Below, in pieces: positions 1-7,438 of a stretch of DNA of 13,875 nucleotides. Each line of letters opens with the position of its first letter. The stretch's first letter is position 1. Under the pieces are notes generated by a model, which saw nothing but the letters and a program-made list of their open reading frames with translations, was not told where the DNA came from and made no database searches. Source of the DNA: Alphaproteobacteria bacterium (GTDB lineage: Bacteria; Pseudomonadota; Alphaproteobacteria; Puniceispirillales; Puniceispirillaceae); NCBI GenBank assembly GCA_011522945.1, contig WTHY01000017.1, positions 1-13,875 on the forward strand. Direction: 5' to 3'. Position numbers and translations under genes: made by a program.

Positions 1-1
1 G

Positions 2-124
2 GATGCAGACATGATATTTGTGATGGATGCTGGTAAAATTGTTGAGCACGGCACGCATACAGAGTTGATGGCGCATGCTGGCCTTTATGCACGTATGGTG
101 TCCCTGCAGCAACTGGCTGATTAA
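2..124 (+). CDS. ABC transporter ATP-binding protein, C-terminal end (partial)
   Basis: Only the last 40 codons lie in the window, and the reading frame is open at the left edge. The peptide begins DADMIFVMDAGKIVEHGTH and ends with SLQQLAD. This is the usual tail of the nucleotide-binding domain of a fused ABC exporter (MsbA/HlyB/ATM1-like), just after the H-loop: a beta strand with 'ADxIxVxDxGxIVExGTHxEL' and then the 'GLYARM..LQ' helix. Known of the family: such proteins couple ATP hydrolysis to export of lipids, peptides or drugs across the inner membrane. The substrate cannot be inferred from this piece. The stop lies 3 bases from the stop of the converging phosphatase gene, so the two transcripts must overlap or terminate inside each other. 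Confidence 0.88.
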   Translation, partial: DADMIFVMDAGKIVEHGTHTELMAHAGLYARMVSLQQLAD

Positions 125-127
125 GCG

Positions 128-796
128 TTACTCACGTCGCAAGATGTCGTCAATCAGGCGATTAGCCCAGCCGCGCGCCATGAAATTTGCCTGTAATGCC
201 TCTGGATCATAGATAGTATCTATCCAGTCAAAAAACGCCATCCCCTTTGCTTCATAGGGCAGGTAGGCTTCAATGAATGTGTCTAACAGCCCTGTCTTTG
301 CCTGACGCACATGCAAATATTTGAAAGATAATTGCTCCAAAGCCTCAGATGCAGGCCGGCCCTTATGCATGAGAAGATATAAAGCAGACATAATACCAGC
401 TCTATCTGCACCTGATTTGCAATGCAACAATGCAGGGCCTTCGATAGATTCGAATAATTCCTTGGTGTCATATAGCATCTTTTTGTCTGGCGCGGCACGT
501 GATCTGGCCGTAAAATCTACGAGATTCAGGCCAAGCGCAGAGCAAGCTTCAGCTTCCAATCTCCAGCCCCCGTCATTTCTAGGGCCACGCAAATTAATGA
601 TGGTTTTAATGCCGAGTGCCTTGGCTTGTTTTAAACGCGCTGGTGTTGGCTGGTTTGAGCGCCACATATCAGCATCAATCTGATGTAAATTATGCCATCT
701 CAAGCGCAGCACACCATGGTCCTTGACCATTAGCTCATACCAGTCTTGCATGCCCCGTCTCTGAAAATCTGGGGCGTCCCATCTTGTGCTTACCAT
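128..796 (-). CDS. PTP/dual-specificity-type phosphatase
   Basis: The 222-residue protein carries the cysteine phosphatase signature HCKSGADR at residues 125-132 (the HCx5R P-loop, with nucleophile C126 and phosphate-binding R132), followed by AGIMSALYLL. Upstream, the stretch with SNQP (47-50) and IKTIINLRGP (63-72) resembles bacterial and Siw14-like atypical dual-specificity phosphatases. No signal peptide or membrane segment is seen, so it is probably cytoplasmic. The start is supported by an AGGAG ribosome site (complement of 806-810) 9 bases before the ATG. It lies 30 bases after tldE on the same strand and is probably co-transcribed with it. The substrate is unknown: phosphotyrosine, phosphoinositide-like or another phosphate ester are all possible. 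The catalytic class is firm; the physiological role is not. Confidence 0.85.
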   Translation of the reverse strand: MVSTRWDAPDFQRRGMQDWYELMVKDHGVLRLRWHNLHQIDADMWRSNQPTPARLKQAKALGIKTIINLRGPRNDGGWRLEAEACSALGLNLVDFTARSRAAPDKKMLYDTKELFESIEGPALLHCKSGADRAGIMSALYLLMHKGRPASEALEQLSFKYLHVRQAKTGLLDTFIEAYLPYEAKGMAFFDWIDTIYDPEALQANFMARGWANRLIDDILRRE

Positions 797-826
797 TATG
801 GTCTGCTCCTAGCCATTTGCCTGTGC

Positions 827-2164
827 TTACCCGCCAGCAACCATTAAACTATCAACACGAATAGACGGCGCTGCTGATGATTGACGTAAATCTATATCAT
901 CAGCTGGTGTCATCTGCATGAACATATCACGCAAATTGCCAGCAATGGTCGCTTCAGAGACAGGATAGGTGATGACGCCATTCTCAATCCAAAATCCGCC
1001 CGCACCCCGGCTATAATCCCCAGTTAGCAAGCTGACTGAGCTACCCATTAATTCAGTGACATAAAATCCATCCTGAATATCGCCTATCAAGGCTTCAAGT
1101 GAGCTATCGCCATTAGCAATTAGCAGATTTGAAGGTCCTGGTGCAGGTGGTCCTGATAACGACCGTCCTGCATTGCCAGTAGGTGTCATGCCAAGCTGTG
1201 CTGCAGAAGAGAGGTCTAGGAACCAGCCTGTAAGCGTACCTGCATCGATTAGGGCACGGCGGGCAACTGGTAAGGTTTCACCATCAAAGGCACGTGATCC
1301 AAAGCTACGAGGCCGAAGAGGATCGTCAATCAGCGAAATTGCGCTATTTGTAACGACATCGCCTAGGCTGTCTTTTAAAAAGGATGTGCCTCTTGCGATT
1401 GATAAGCCGTTTATGGCGCTGGCTAAATGACCCGCAAGCGATCGAGACACACGTCTGTCAAAAATCACCGGGAAACTGCCTGTTTTAGCCTTGCGTGCGC
1501 CTAACCGCGCAACTGTGCGATCAGCAGCTGATTTTCCGATTTCGGTAGGGTCGTCTAAATCTTCAGCAAAAACAGCGGCAGAATAGTCATAATCCCGCTC
1601 CATAGCACCATCCTGTTCGGCAAGAACCACTGTGCTGAAACCATAGCTGGAGCGTTTGTAGCTTCCTAAAAAGCCATTTGAGTTGGCAATAGTTACCTCA
1701 GATGTTGATTGGCTAGCCGAGCCGCCTTCTGAGTTTGAGATATTAGCGTTATCTCTGGCCGCAGCTTCACAGCTTTCTGCGAGCTCTCGCAAACGTTCAG
1801 TTGTGAGTTCTGTAGCGTCAAAGCAGTCTATATCTGGCAGGTCGGTAGCTTGCTCTGATGCGTCTGCAAGTCGTGCAAAAGGATCTTCAGGCGCAATTTT
1901 TGCCATGGCAATCGCACGTTCGACCAGAAGTCCAACAGAGTCTTTATCTAATTTGCTGGTTGAAACGCTGGCTGTTCTCTGGCCAACAAAGACTCGCAAG
2001 CCAAGTTGGTAATCATCTGCTTGTTCAACAGATTCCAGAGCCCCAAGTCTGATTTGCACTGAGGTTCCAGTACCTTTTGCCAGAGTTGCATCAGCACCGT
2101 CAGCACCAGATTTCTTAGCCAGTGCCAGCACATCTTCGATAGTAATTTGATTTGTATCAGTCAT
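827..2164 (-). CDS. tldE: TldE/PmbA, non-catalytic partner of the TldD metallopeptidase
   Basis: The 445-residue product matches the TldD/PmbA family over its full length (E. coli PmbA is about 450 residues). Visible family features include an N-terminal ITIEDVLALAKKSGADGADA stretch, a central region around RRVSRSLAGHLASAINGLS, and a C-terminal block with GAGGFWIENG and ATIAGNLRDMF. It lacks the HExxxH zinc motif, which is expected for the TldE subunit. Known of the family: TldD and TldE form a heterodimeric peptidase that degrades unfolded peptides and, in E. coli, trims the microcin B17 leader and affects CcdA stability. The frame extends to a TTG at 2200, but the ATG at 2164 (MTDTNQ) fits the family N-terminus better; neither has a strong Shine-Dalgarno sequence. 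It heads a probable two-gene unit with the phosphatase and is divergent from argC. Its partner tldD lies at 8854-10293. Confidence 0.93.
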   Translation of the reverse strand: MTDTNQITIEDVLALAKKSGADGADATLAKGTGTSVQIRLGALESVEQADDYQLGLRVFVGQRTASVSTSKLDKDSVGLLVERAIAMAKIAPEDPFARLADASEQATDLPDIDCFDATELTTERLRELAESCEAAARDNANISNSEGGSASQSTSEVTIANSNGFLGSYKRSSYGFSTVVLAEQDGAMERDYDYSAAVFAEDLDDPTEIGKSAADRTVARLGARKAKTGSFPVIFDRRVSRSLAGHLASAINGLSIARGTSFLKDSLGDVVTNSAISLIDDPLRPRSFGSRAFDGETLPVARRALIDAGTLTGWFLDLSSAAQLGMTPTGNAGRSLSGPPAPGPSNLLIANGDSSLEALIGDIQDGFYVTELMGSSVSLLTGDYSRGAGGFWIENGVITYPVSEATIAGNLRDMFMQMTPADDIDLRQSSAAPSIRVDSLMVAGG

Positions 2165-2241
2165 ACACCAACAGATAGTATGCAAATGCTGCTTGTGCAA
2201 CCGCTTGCGCGCTCTGGTTTGTTGGTTTATTAGCTGAAAGC

Positions 2242-3177
2242 ATGGCTTATGAGATCTTTATCGACGGTGCCGCAGGCACAACCGGACTACAAGTAGCGCA
2301 GAGATTGGCTGGACGCTCTGATTTGCACATCACTATTCTGCCAGATGAGGCGCGAAAGGATGTAGAGGCACGGAAAGCGGCATTAGCGGCTGCTGATATC
2401 GCAATTTTATGTCTGCCAGATGCTGCTGCGGTTGAAGCAGCTGCGCTTGCATCAGAGTTGCCAGTGCGCCTCATCGATGCCTCATCTGCTCATCGTGTGG
2501 CACCAGATTGGGTGTATGGATTTGCAGAACTGACCATGGGGCAAACCGAGAAAATTGCGCGCGCAAAGCAAGTCAGCAATCCTGGCTGCTATCCAACGGG
2601 TTTTCTGGCGCTGACTCGTCCTTTGATCGAGGCTGGCATTCTATCAAAAGATGCGCAGCTGACTGTGCCAGCTATTAGCGGTTATAGTGGCGGCGGCAAA
2701 CAGATGATCGAAGCGTTCGAAGCTGGCAATCATCCGCCTCACTTTGCTTATGGTCTCGGCCTATCTCACAAGCATGTGCCAGAAATGCAGACACATGCGC
2801 AACTTAAGACCCCTCCGATATTCATGCCGTCAGTCGGTCAGTTTGCACAAGGCATGCTTGTGCATCTGCCATTGCATAAACATGTCCTGAAAAACGGTAC
2901 AAGGCTGGCAGATATTTTGACTGTCTATGAGCAGCATTTTGCAAATCAGCCATTGATTGAGGTTTGTTCTGAGTGGAGTGATGTGCCCAGCACATTAGCT
3001 GCAGATGCACTTGCAGGATTTGATAAGCTACAAATTGGTATTTTTGCAAATGCTGATGATAGTCACTTCTGGGCTGTAGCAAGATTGGATAATCTGGGCA
3101 AGGGCGCCTCTGGTGCAGCTGTTCAGAATCTAAATATAATGCTCGGCCTTGATCCGCTTACCGGCCTGTCACAATAA
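2242..3177 (+). CDS. argC: N-acetyl-gamma-glutamyl-phosphate reductase (short form)
   Basis: This enzyme catalyses the third step of arginine biosynthesis: NADPH-dependent reduction of N-acetyl-glutamyl-5-phosphate to the semialdehyde, in the cytoplasm. The 311-residue length is that of the short ArgC type rather than the roughly 345-residue form. The N-terminal nucleotide-binding loop reads GAAGTTGLQV (residues 9-18). The catalytic cysteine is C116 in SNPGCYPTG, and the second active-site motif is HKHVPE (176-181). The ATG at 2242 gives the standard MAYEIFIDGAAG start, preceded only by a weak GAAAG. It is divergent from tldE across 77 bases that must hold both promoters. Its TAA shares one base with the ATG of the next gene (TAATG), which suggests translational coupling. 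Confidence 0.96.
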   Translation: MAYEIFIDGAAGTTGLQVAQRLAGRSDLHITILPDEARKDVEARKAALAAADIAILCLPDAAAVEAAALASELPVRLIDASSAHRVAPDWVYGFAELTMGQTEKIARAKQVSNPGCYPTGFLALTRPLIEAGILSKDAQLTVPAISGYSGGGKQMIEAFEAGNHPPHFAYGLGLSHKHVPEMQTHAQLKTPPIFMPSVGQFAQGMLVHLPLHKHVLKNGTRLADILTVYEQHFANQPLIEVCSEWSDVPSTLAADALAGFDKLQIGIFANADDSHFWAVARLDNLGKGASGAAVQNLNIMLGLDPLTGLSQ

Positions 3178-3929
3178 TGGTAGGCGATGATTCGCAAATC
3201 ATCCCATTGACGCCGCGTGAGCAGGCTTTCAATTATCCATACACAGCTCCAGATGGTGCCTATTTGATGGCAGGTGGTACAGTTCAGTCATTAACTGACC
3301 TATCTGTGTTAGAAGGACGAATAGCAGTGCTTTCGGTTGGTTCCAATAGGGCGCCACGACAATTGCTACGGAAATTCGGTGGCGATGCAATCGTGCCTGT
3401 AACACCAGCAATCTTAAAAGATTGCGATATTTGTCATGTGGCCAATATTGCGCCCTATGGCGCTATTCCTTGTTCTGCTTTTCCAAGTTATGGCACTTCT
3501 GTGTATCTGAATGTGGCATGGCTTGACTCTGAACAGCTTGCAAAAATGCATGCTACGGAATCGCTGGGGGATGCTTATGAATTTATCTGCTGGCATGCGG
3601 ATACTATCATCCATCAGATAGATGTACCCACACAGCCTGTATATGGCTACGCCTCCTTAATTGGGATGTTGCCATCAGCAAAAGGCAAGCCGCTTGCACT
3701 GCAGGCGATTAAAGCTGAACATCGCTGCTTTGAGACGGCTTCGCAGTCTGCAGCCATGTCACAGGCGCAAGCGCTATCTGAGGTTGGCGTTGAGCTTAGC
3801 CAAGAGGCATGGGTCATGATGATGCAGCAGGATGAAGCAGCACAGGAAAGCTATAGGCGTAAAATCGCGCCGATGGGTATTCAAAGCCAAATTCGACATT
3901 GGGATGTTATGACAGATTTGCTTATTTAG
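3177..3929 (+). CDS. Conserved-looking protein of unknown function, possibly gamma-glutamylcyclotransferase-like
   Basis: I do not firmly recognise this 250-residue protein. It has no signal peptide or membrane segment. Residues 50-69 (AVLSVGSNRAPRQLLRKFGG) form a strand-loop-helix resembling the substrate-binding (Y)GSN loop near the N-terminus of gamma-glutamylcyclotransferase-like (GGCT/AIG2) folds. The region around 105-130 (YGTSVYLNVAWLDSEQLAKM followed by HATE) resembles the family's 'LxxEqLaxLdxxE' segment. The match is by eye and partial, and the usual catalytic glutamate was not assigned with confidence. Three cysteines lie close together (C83, C86, C99), including a CDIC pair. The ATG overlaps the argC stop (TAATG), so translation is probably coupled to argC. 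Alternatives are a hydrolase of another fold or a protein with no known enzymatic role. Confidence 0.75.
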   Translation: MVGDDSQIIPLTPREQAFNYPYTAPDGAYLMAGGTVQSLTDLSVLEGRIAVLSVGSNRAPRQLLRKFGGDAIVPVTPAILKDCDICHVANIAPYGAIPCSAFPSYGTSVYLNVAWLDSEQLAKMHATESLGDAYEFICWHADTIIHQIDVPTQPVYGYASLIGMLPSAKGKPLALQAIKAEHRCFETASQSAAMSQAQALSEVGVELSQEAWVMMMQQDEAAQESYRRKIAPMGIQSQIRHWDVMTDLLI

Positions 3930-3979
3930 GCTGCTTCACAGGCTTTTTTGTTCGGATATTGAAATTTCAGTTATCCTAA

Positions 3980-3999
3980 ATGGTTGCCAGCAAAACCAT
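3980..3999. other. Short inverted repeat between convergent genes
   Basis: ATGGTT and AACCAT flank an 8-base loop; one further A-T pair on the outside (3979 and 4000) makes the stem 7 bp. It lies between the convergent ends of the 3177-3929 gene and ubiA, where a terminator would be expected. No T-run follows on either strand, so it is not a clear intrinsic terminator. Confidence 0.3.
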
Positions 4000-4007
4000 T
4001 GGCCCCT

Positions 4008-4082
4008 GCATCTCTTGGCCTACGCATCTCTTGGCCTACGCATCTCTTGGCCTACGCATCTCTTGGCCTACGCATCTCTTGG
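4008..4082. repeat. Perfect 16-bp tandem repeat, about 4.7 copies
   Basis: The unit GCATCTCTTGGCCTAC is repeated without a mismatch at 4008-4023, 4024-4039, 4040-4055 and 4056-4071, followed by 11 bases of a fifth copy (4072-4082). The nine bases just before (3999-4007, TTGGCCCCT) look like the decayed end of another copy. It lies in the 270-base non-coding gap between convergent genes. The unit is not a multiple of three and contains no obvious palindrome. Perfect identity suggests recent expansion by replication slippage, so copy number probably varies between strains. The rest of the gap (4083-4199) shows only an A/T-rich GCAAA-TT-TTTGC hairpin at 4088-4099 and no gene. Confidence 0.95.
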
Positions 4083-4199
4083 TGGGGGCAAATTTTTGCA
4101 AATGCAGATAGTAGCCTGGGCAAAGGGTAGCCAATGAAAAGATTGTTAAATGCAAATTGAAGTCTGCGCAAATCTTGAATATCTCTGGCGCGCAGGGCT

Positions 4200-5114
4200 T
4201 CATATAAACCGCTCAAGCAATAGGCCAGCTGCTAGAAATAGCCCACAATCTCTATTTGAAATGAATAGGCTGCGGGCTCTGTCAGGCATAGTTACATCTA
4301 ACTTTCGTAACTGCCAGACTAAATGCAGGATCGCAGCGGTCCAGCCAATTAGCCATATACCCAATCCTAGACTAAGGAATAGTCCGATTGCCCAGAATGT
4401 GCTGGCAAATGCATAAAAGCAGAACACGCCTAGGTGTAAATTTTTACCAAGACTCAAAGCTGAGGAACGTACGCCAATATCTTGATCATCAGCCATATCT
4501 TGAACAGCATAAATCGTATCATAACCAATGACCCAAAAAACTGTGCCAATATATAATAACCAGATTGCAGGCATCTCTAAAATTGGAACAAAGCAGCTGG
4601 CGCCAAGAAAAATACCCCAGCTATAGGTTAAGCCCAAAACAAATTGTGGCCACCCTGTAAACCGCTTGGCTAAAGGATAGAGGATGATTAGTGGCAGACT
4701 TGCAACCCCCGTCAGCCACGCAGAAACAGGCAGTTGTAACAATATCATCAGGCCAATAAGCGCTAATAAACCCAAAAATACAAAGGCAGATGTTAGAGAT
4801 AAGGTACCATTTGCCAGAGGCCGATTTGATGTGCGTGCGACTTTCTGATCAATATCTCTGTCCCACATATCGTTGATTACACAGCCTGATGCACGCAATG
4901 TTACAGCGCCAATAAGAAAATAAATTAATGTAGATAATAATGCAGCATTATCAGCTGCAAATAAGATGATAACCCACCAGCCTGGCAATAGGAGAAGCCA
5001 CCATCCTATAGGCCTATCCAGCCGGGCTATAACTGCAAAAGGTTGCAGTTTTAGTGGCAGATAAGAGAGCCAGCCAGTGAGCTGAATGTCTGAGGATTGC
5101 GTAGGAGTAGTCAT
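4200..5114 (-). CDS. ubiA: 4-hydroxybenzoate polyprenyltransferase
   Basis: This integral inner-membrane prenyltransferase attaches the polyprenyl tail to 4-hydroxybenzoate in ubiquinone biosynthesis. The 304-residue protein is highly hydrophobic, consistent with the multi-helix UbiA fold. The first aspartate-rich motif is NDMWDRDID (81-89) and the second is YDTIYAVQDMADD (198-210); these bind Mg-diphosphate. The LDRPIGWWLLLLPGWW stretch (32-47) is typical of UbiA proper rather than of CtaB or chlorophyll synthase. The ATG at 5114 gives a usual N-terminal extension; only a weak ribosome site precedes it. It converges on the 3177-3929 gene and is divergent from rsmE across 156 bases. A second UbiA-superfamily member, ctaB, lies at the right edge; their motifs differ and there is no sign of recent duplication. 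Confidence 0.95.
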   Translation of the reverse strand: MTTPTQSSDIQLTGWLSYLPLKLQPFAVIARLDRPIGWWLLLLPGWWVIILFAADNAALLSTLIYFLIGAVTLRASGCVINDMWDRDIDQKVARTSNRPLANGTLSLTSAFVFLGLLALIGLMILLQLPVSAWLTGVASLPLIILYPLAKRFTGWPQFVLGLTYSWGIFLGASCFVPILEMPAIWLLYIGTVFWVIGYDTIYAVQDMADDQDIGVRSSALSLGKNLHLGVFCFYAFASTFWAIGLFLSLGLGIWLIGWTAAILHLVWQLRKLDVTMPDRARSLFISNRDCGLFLAAGLLLERFI

Positions 5115-5235
5115 AAATATGTTATGGCGATTTGCCTAACCTATGTAAAGCAAGCAACGTATATCAACGACGCTAAGGACCGGCATGTTCACCAGAAATC
5201 GACAGCTAGGCAAAATATTTTTCTGCTATGTCATC

Positions 5236-5264
5236 TTGCCTATTTTGAAAAGCGGCACTAGATA
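5236..5264 (+). promoter_or_regulatory. Candidate rsmE promoter, possibly giving a leaderless mRNA
   Basis: TTGCCT (5236-5241) and TAGATA (5259-5264) are separated by 17 bases. If used, transcription would start about 7 bases after the -10 box, at or next to the rsmE ATG at 5271. No Shine-Dalgarno sequence is visible before that ATG, which agrees with a leaderless transcript. Each box matches the consensus only partly (4/6 and 3/6), so this is a weak prediction. Confidence 0.25.
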
Positions 5265-5270
5265 ACCAGC

Positions 5271-6023
5271 ATGTCAGACCGGTTACAAAGTACCCGCCTT
5301 TTTGTTGAGGCTGCGTTACACGCCCATGCGGAGATACAGCTTGATAATGCAGGGTCGCATTATTTGGCCAATGTGTTGCGTCGTGGGATTGGTGATGTTG
5401 TTATCTTATTTAATGGCAGGGATGGTGCTTGGACGGCGAAAATCACTGAGCTCTCCAAAAAAGCAGTATCGCTAAAGCCAATTTCCCAAGTGGCAGAGCA
5501 GGTGGCTAGCCCAGACATATGGCTTATATTTGTGCCGATAAAGCGCGCACGGTTAGATTTCATGGCGCAAAAGGCAACAGAGCTTGGCGTCAGCAAGATC
5601 TGGCCTGTGCAATCTGCCTATGGGCAAATGAAACGCATCAATGACCACCGGCTTGAAGCCAACGCCATTGAAGCCGCTGAGCAAACTGAGCGGTTGGACA
5701 TCCCAGAAATAGGTGCTTTTGAATCCTTAACAGCTCTATTATCAAATTGGCCAGAAGACAGGTCTTTGATTTTTTGTGATGAAGGTGAGGCAGGGGCAAC
5801 CCATGTCCTACCAGAGACTATCTTGCCGCCATTGCGTGGGAAGCCAGCAGCGATATTAATCGGACCTGAGGGGGGCTTCAGCCCTGATGAGCGGCGTATG
5901 ATTACTGATATGTCGCAATCAGTTGCTTTATCCTTAGGACCAAGAATTTTACGAAGCGACACAGCTGCCTTATCAGCATTAAGCCTATATCAGGCCTATT
6001 GCGGCGATTGGCGCAGCCTGTAA
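5271..6023 (+). CDS. rsmE: 16S rRNA (uracil(1498)-N(3))-methyltransferase
   Basis: This SAM-dependent SPOUT-class methyltransferase modifies U1498 of 16S rRNA in the assembled 30S subunit. The 250-residue length is normal. An N-terminal PUA-like domain (about 1-75) includes HYLANVLRRGIGD (30-42). The SPOUT domain carries KATELGV (101-107), EQTER (137-141), the knot motif IGPEGGFSPDE (197-207) and LGPRILRSDTAAL (222-234), which form the cofactor site. No ribosome binding site is evident before the ATG at 5271, and a leaderless message is possible. gshA follows after 18 bases, and these two genes plus the MFS gene probably form one unit. Confidence 0.96.
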   Translation: MSDRLQSTRLFVEAALHAHAEIQLDNAGSHYLANVLRRGIGDVVILFNGRDGAWTAKITELSKKAVSLKPISQVAEQVASPDIWLIFVPIKRARLDFMAQKATELGVSKIWPVQSAYGQMKRINDHRLEANAIEAAEQTERLDIPEIGAFESLTALLSNWPEDRSLIFCDEGEAGATHVLPETILPPLRGKPAAILIGPEGGFSPDERRMITDMSQSVALSLGPRILRSDTAALSALSLYQAYCGDWRSL

Positions 6024-6041
6024 AGCGAAAGGAACACGCTA

Positions 6042-7403
6042 ATGCTCTCATTGCAGACGAATACGCCGCTGAGTACAGATGATTTTGTGAAGTGGCTCGC
6101 AGAGCGTGAAACTGCCAAGGTTGATTGGCGGATTGGCACGGAGCATGAGAAGTTTCTATATCATTTAGATGATTTAAAGCCAGTTGCTTATGAAGGGCCA
6201 AACGGGATTGGCGCTTTGCTTAAGGCACTTCAAGCTGAAAATAACCTGACCCCTATCATGGAAGGGGATAACATCATCGGTCTAAAGGATGCAGATGGTG
6301 GCTCTATCACCCTAGAACCAGGCGGCCAGTTTGAACTATCTGGAGCACCACTGGCAACTGTGCATGAAACCTGTGCCGAAACAGCACGTCATCTTAACCA
6401 AATGCGCTCAACAACCTCAGCTCTTGGGCTTGGCATGTTAGGGCTGGGCTTTCAGCCAATTTGGGATAGAGATGATATTAGCTGGATGCCAAAGGGCCGG
6501 TATCGCATTATGCGAAACTACATGCCTCAAAAGGGTAATCTTGGCCTGGATATGATGCTTCGTTCATGTACAGTGCAGGTTAATCTTGATTATGCAGATG
6601 AAGTTGATATGCGTCGCAAATTTCGGACCTCGCTGGCACTTCAGCCTGTGGCTACAGCATTATTTGCCAATTCACCATTTAAAAATGGCACCCCATCTGG
6701 TTTAAAATCTACGCGTGCCCATGTTTGGACAGATACAGATCCAGATCGATGCGGCGTGCCTGAATGTGTATTTGACCCAGCATTTGGGTATGAACAATGG
6801 ATTGATTATATCCTTGATGTGCCTATGTATTTTCTGCGCAGACCGCATGGATATGTAGATGTATCAGGCTTATCTTTTAGAGATTATGTGAAAGGCGAGC
6901 TTCTTGGCTTTGAAGGCCAATTCCCAACATTAGAAGATTTTGAAGATCATATTACAACCGCATTCCCTGAAGTTCGATTAAAGGGATATTTGGAAATGCG
7001 TGGTGCAGATGGTGGCAGTTGGGCGAATATTTGCGCACTGCCGGCATTATGGGCTGGCCTGTTATATGATGAGCAAGCGCTGTCTGAGGCAGAGCATCTG
7101 GCAGCTGAGTTTACAGCACAGGATGTGATGAATGCGCGCTATTCAGCGTCTAAAGATGGTTTGGCAGGGCAGATTGGTAGTCAAGATATTCATCTTATTG
7201 CCAAGCGCATGATTGAGATTGCCCATGCTGGCCTTGCTCGTCGTGGTAAGTTAAATGCGAAATCTTTAGATGAGACAATCTATCTCAAATCCCTACAAAC
7301 GATTGTCGATAGCGGCATGACCAATGCAGATTTGATGTTGGCGAAATATCATCAAGACTGGAATGAAGATGTTCGGCAAGTCTATGCGCATTATCACTAT
7401 TAA
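6042..7403 (+). CDS. gshA: Glutamate-cysteine ligase, plant/alphaproteobacterial type
   Basis: This ATP-dependent cytoplasmic enzyme joins L-glutamate to L-cysteine, the first and limiting step of glutathione synthesis. The 453-residue protein belongs to the GCS2 (plant-type) group used by alphaproteobacteria, not the E. coli GshA type. Motifs in order are IGTEHEKF (31-38), DGGSITLEPGGQFELSGAP (85-103), MPKGRYRIMRNYMP (149-162, substrate-binding arginines), STRAHVW (223-229) and EMRGADGGSW (318-327). The start is supported by AAAGGA at 6028-6033, 8 bases before the ATG. It sits 18 bases after rsmE. gshB is not in the window. No redox-sensor site was recognised upstream. Confidence 0.96.
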   Translation: MLSLQTNTPLSTDDFVKWLAERETAKVDWRIGTEHEKFLYHLDDLKPVAYEGPNGIGALLKALQAENNLTPIMEGDNIIGLKDADGGSITLEPGGQFELSGAPLATVHETCAETARHLNQMRSTTSALGLGMLGLGFQPIWDRDDISWMPKGRYRIMRNYMPQKGNLGLDMMLRSCTVQVNLDYADEVDMRRKFRTSLALQPVATALFANSPFKNGTPSGLKSTRAHVWTDTDPDRCGVPECVFDPAFGYEQWIDYILDVPMYFLRRPHGYVDVSGLSFRDYVKGELLGFEGQFPTLEDFEDHITTAFPEVRLKGYLEMRGADGGSWANICALPALWAGLLYDEQALSEAEHLAAEFTAQDVMNARYSASKDGLAGQIGSQDIHLIAKRMIEIAHAGLARRGKLNAKSLDETIYLKSLQTIVDSGMTNADLMLAKYHQDWNEDVRQVYAHYHY

Positions 7404-7438
7404 GGTCAGGCCAACGACATTAACAGGCAGAGGCTAAT

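Noticed and set aside
2165..2200. Upstream TTG extension of tldE adding 12 residues
   Set aside because: The extra residues (MHKQHLHTICWC) do not resemble the family N-terminus and the TTG has no ribosome site; the ATG at 2164 fits better.
3930..3952. Possible intrinsic terminator after the 3177-3929 gene (a T-run at about 3944)
   Set aside because: There is a T-run but no stable stem before it; GGCTG and CAGGC do not pair fully.
4008..4082. CRISPR array
   Set aside because: The repeats are head-to-tail with no spacers, the unit is only 16 bp, and no cas genes are present.
4164..4195. CTGCGC/GCGCAG inverted repeat near the ubiA stop
   Set aside because: Only 6 bp with a 20-base loop and no T-run on the ubiA strand; not convincing as a terminator.
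3177..7403. A glutathione-turnover module formed by the unknown 3177-3929 gene and gshA
   Set aside because: The cyclotransferase assignment is weak and the genes lie in separate transcription units with ubiA between them.
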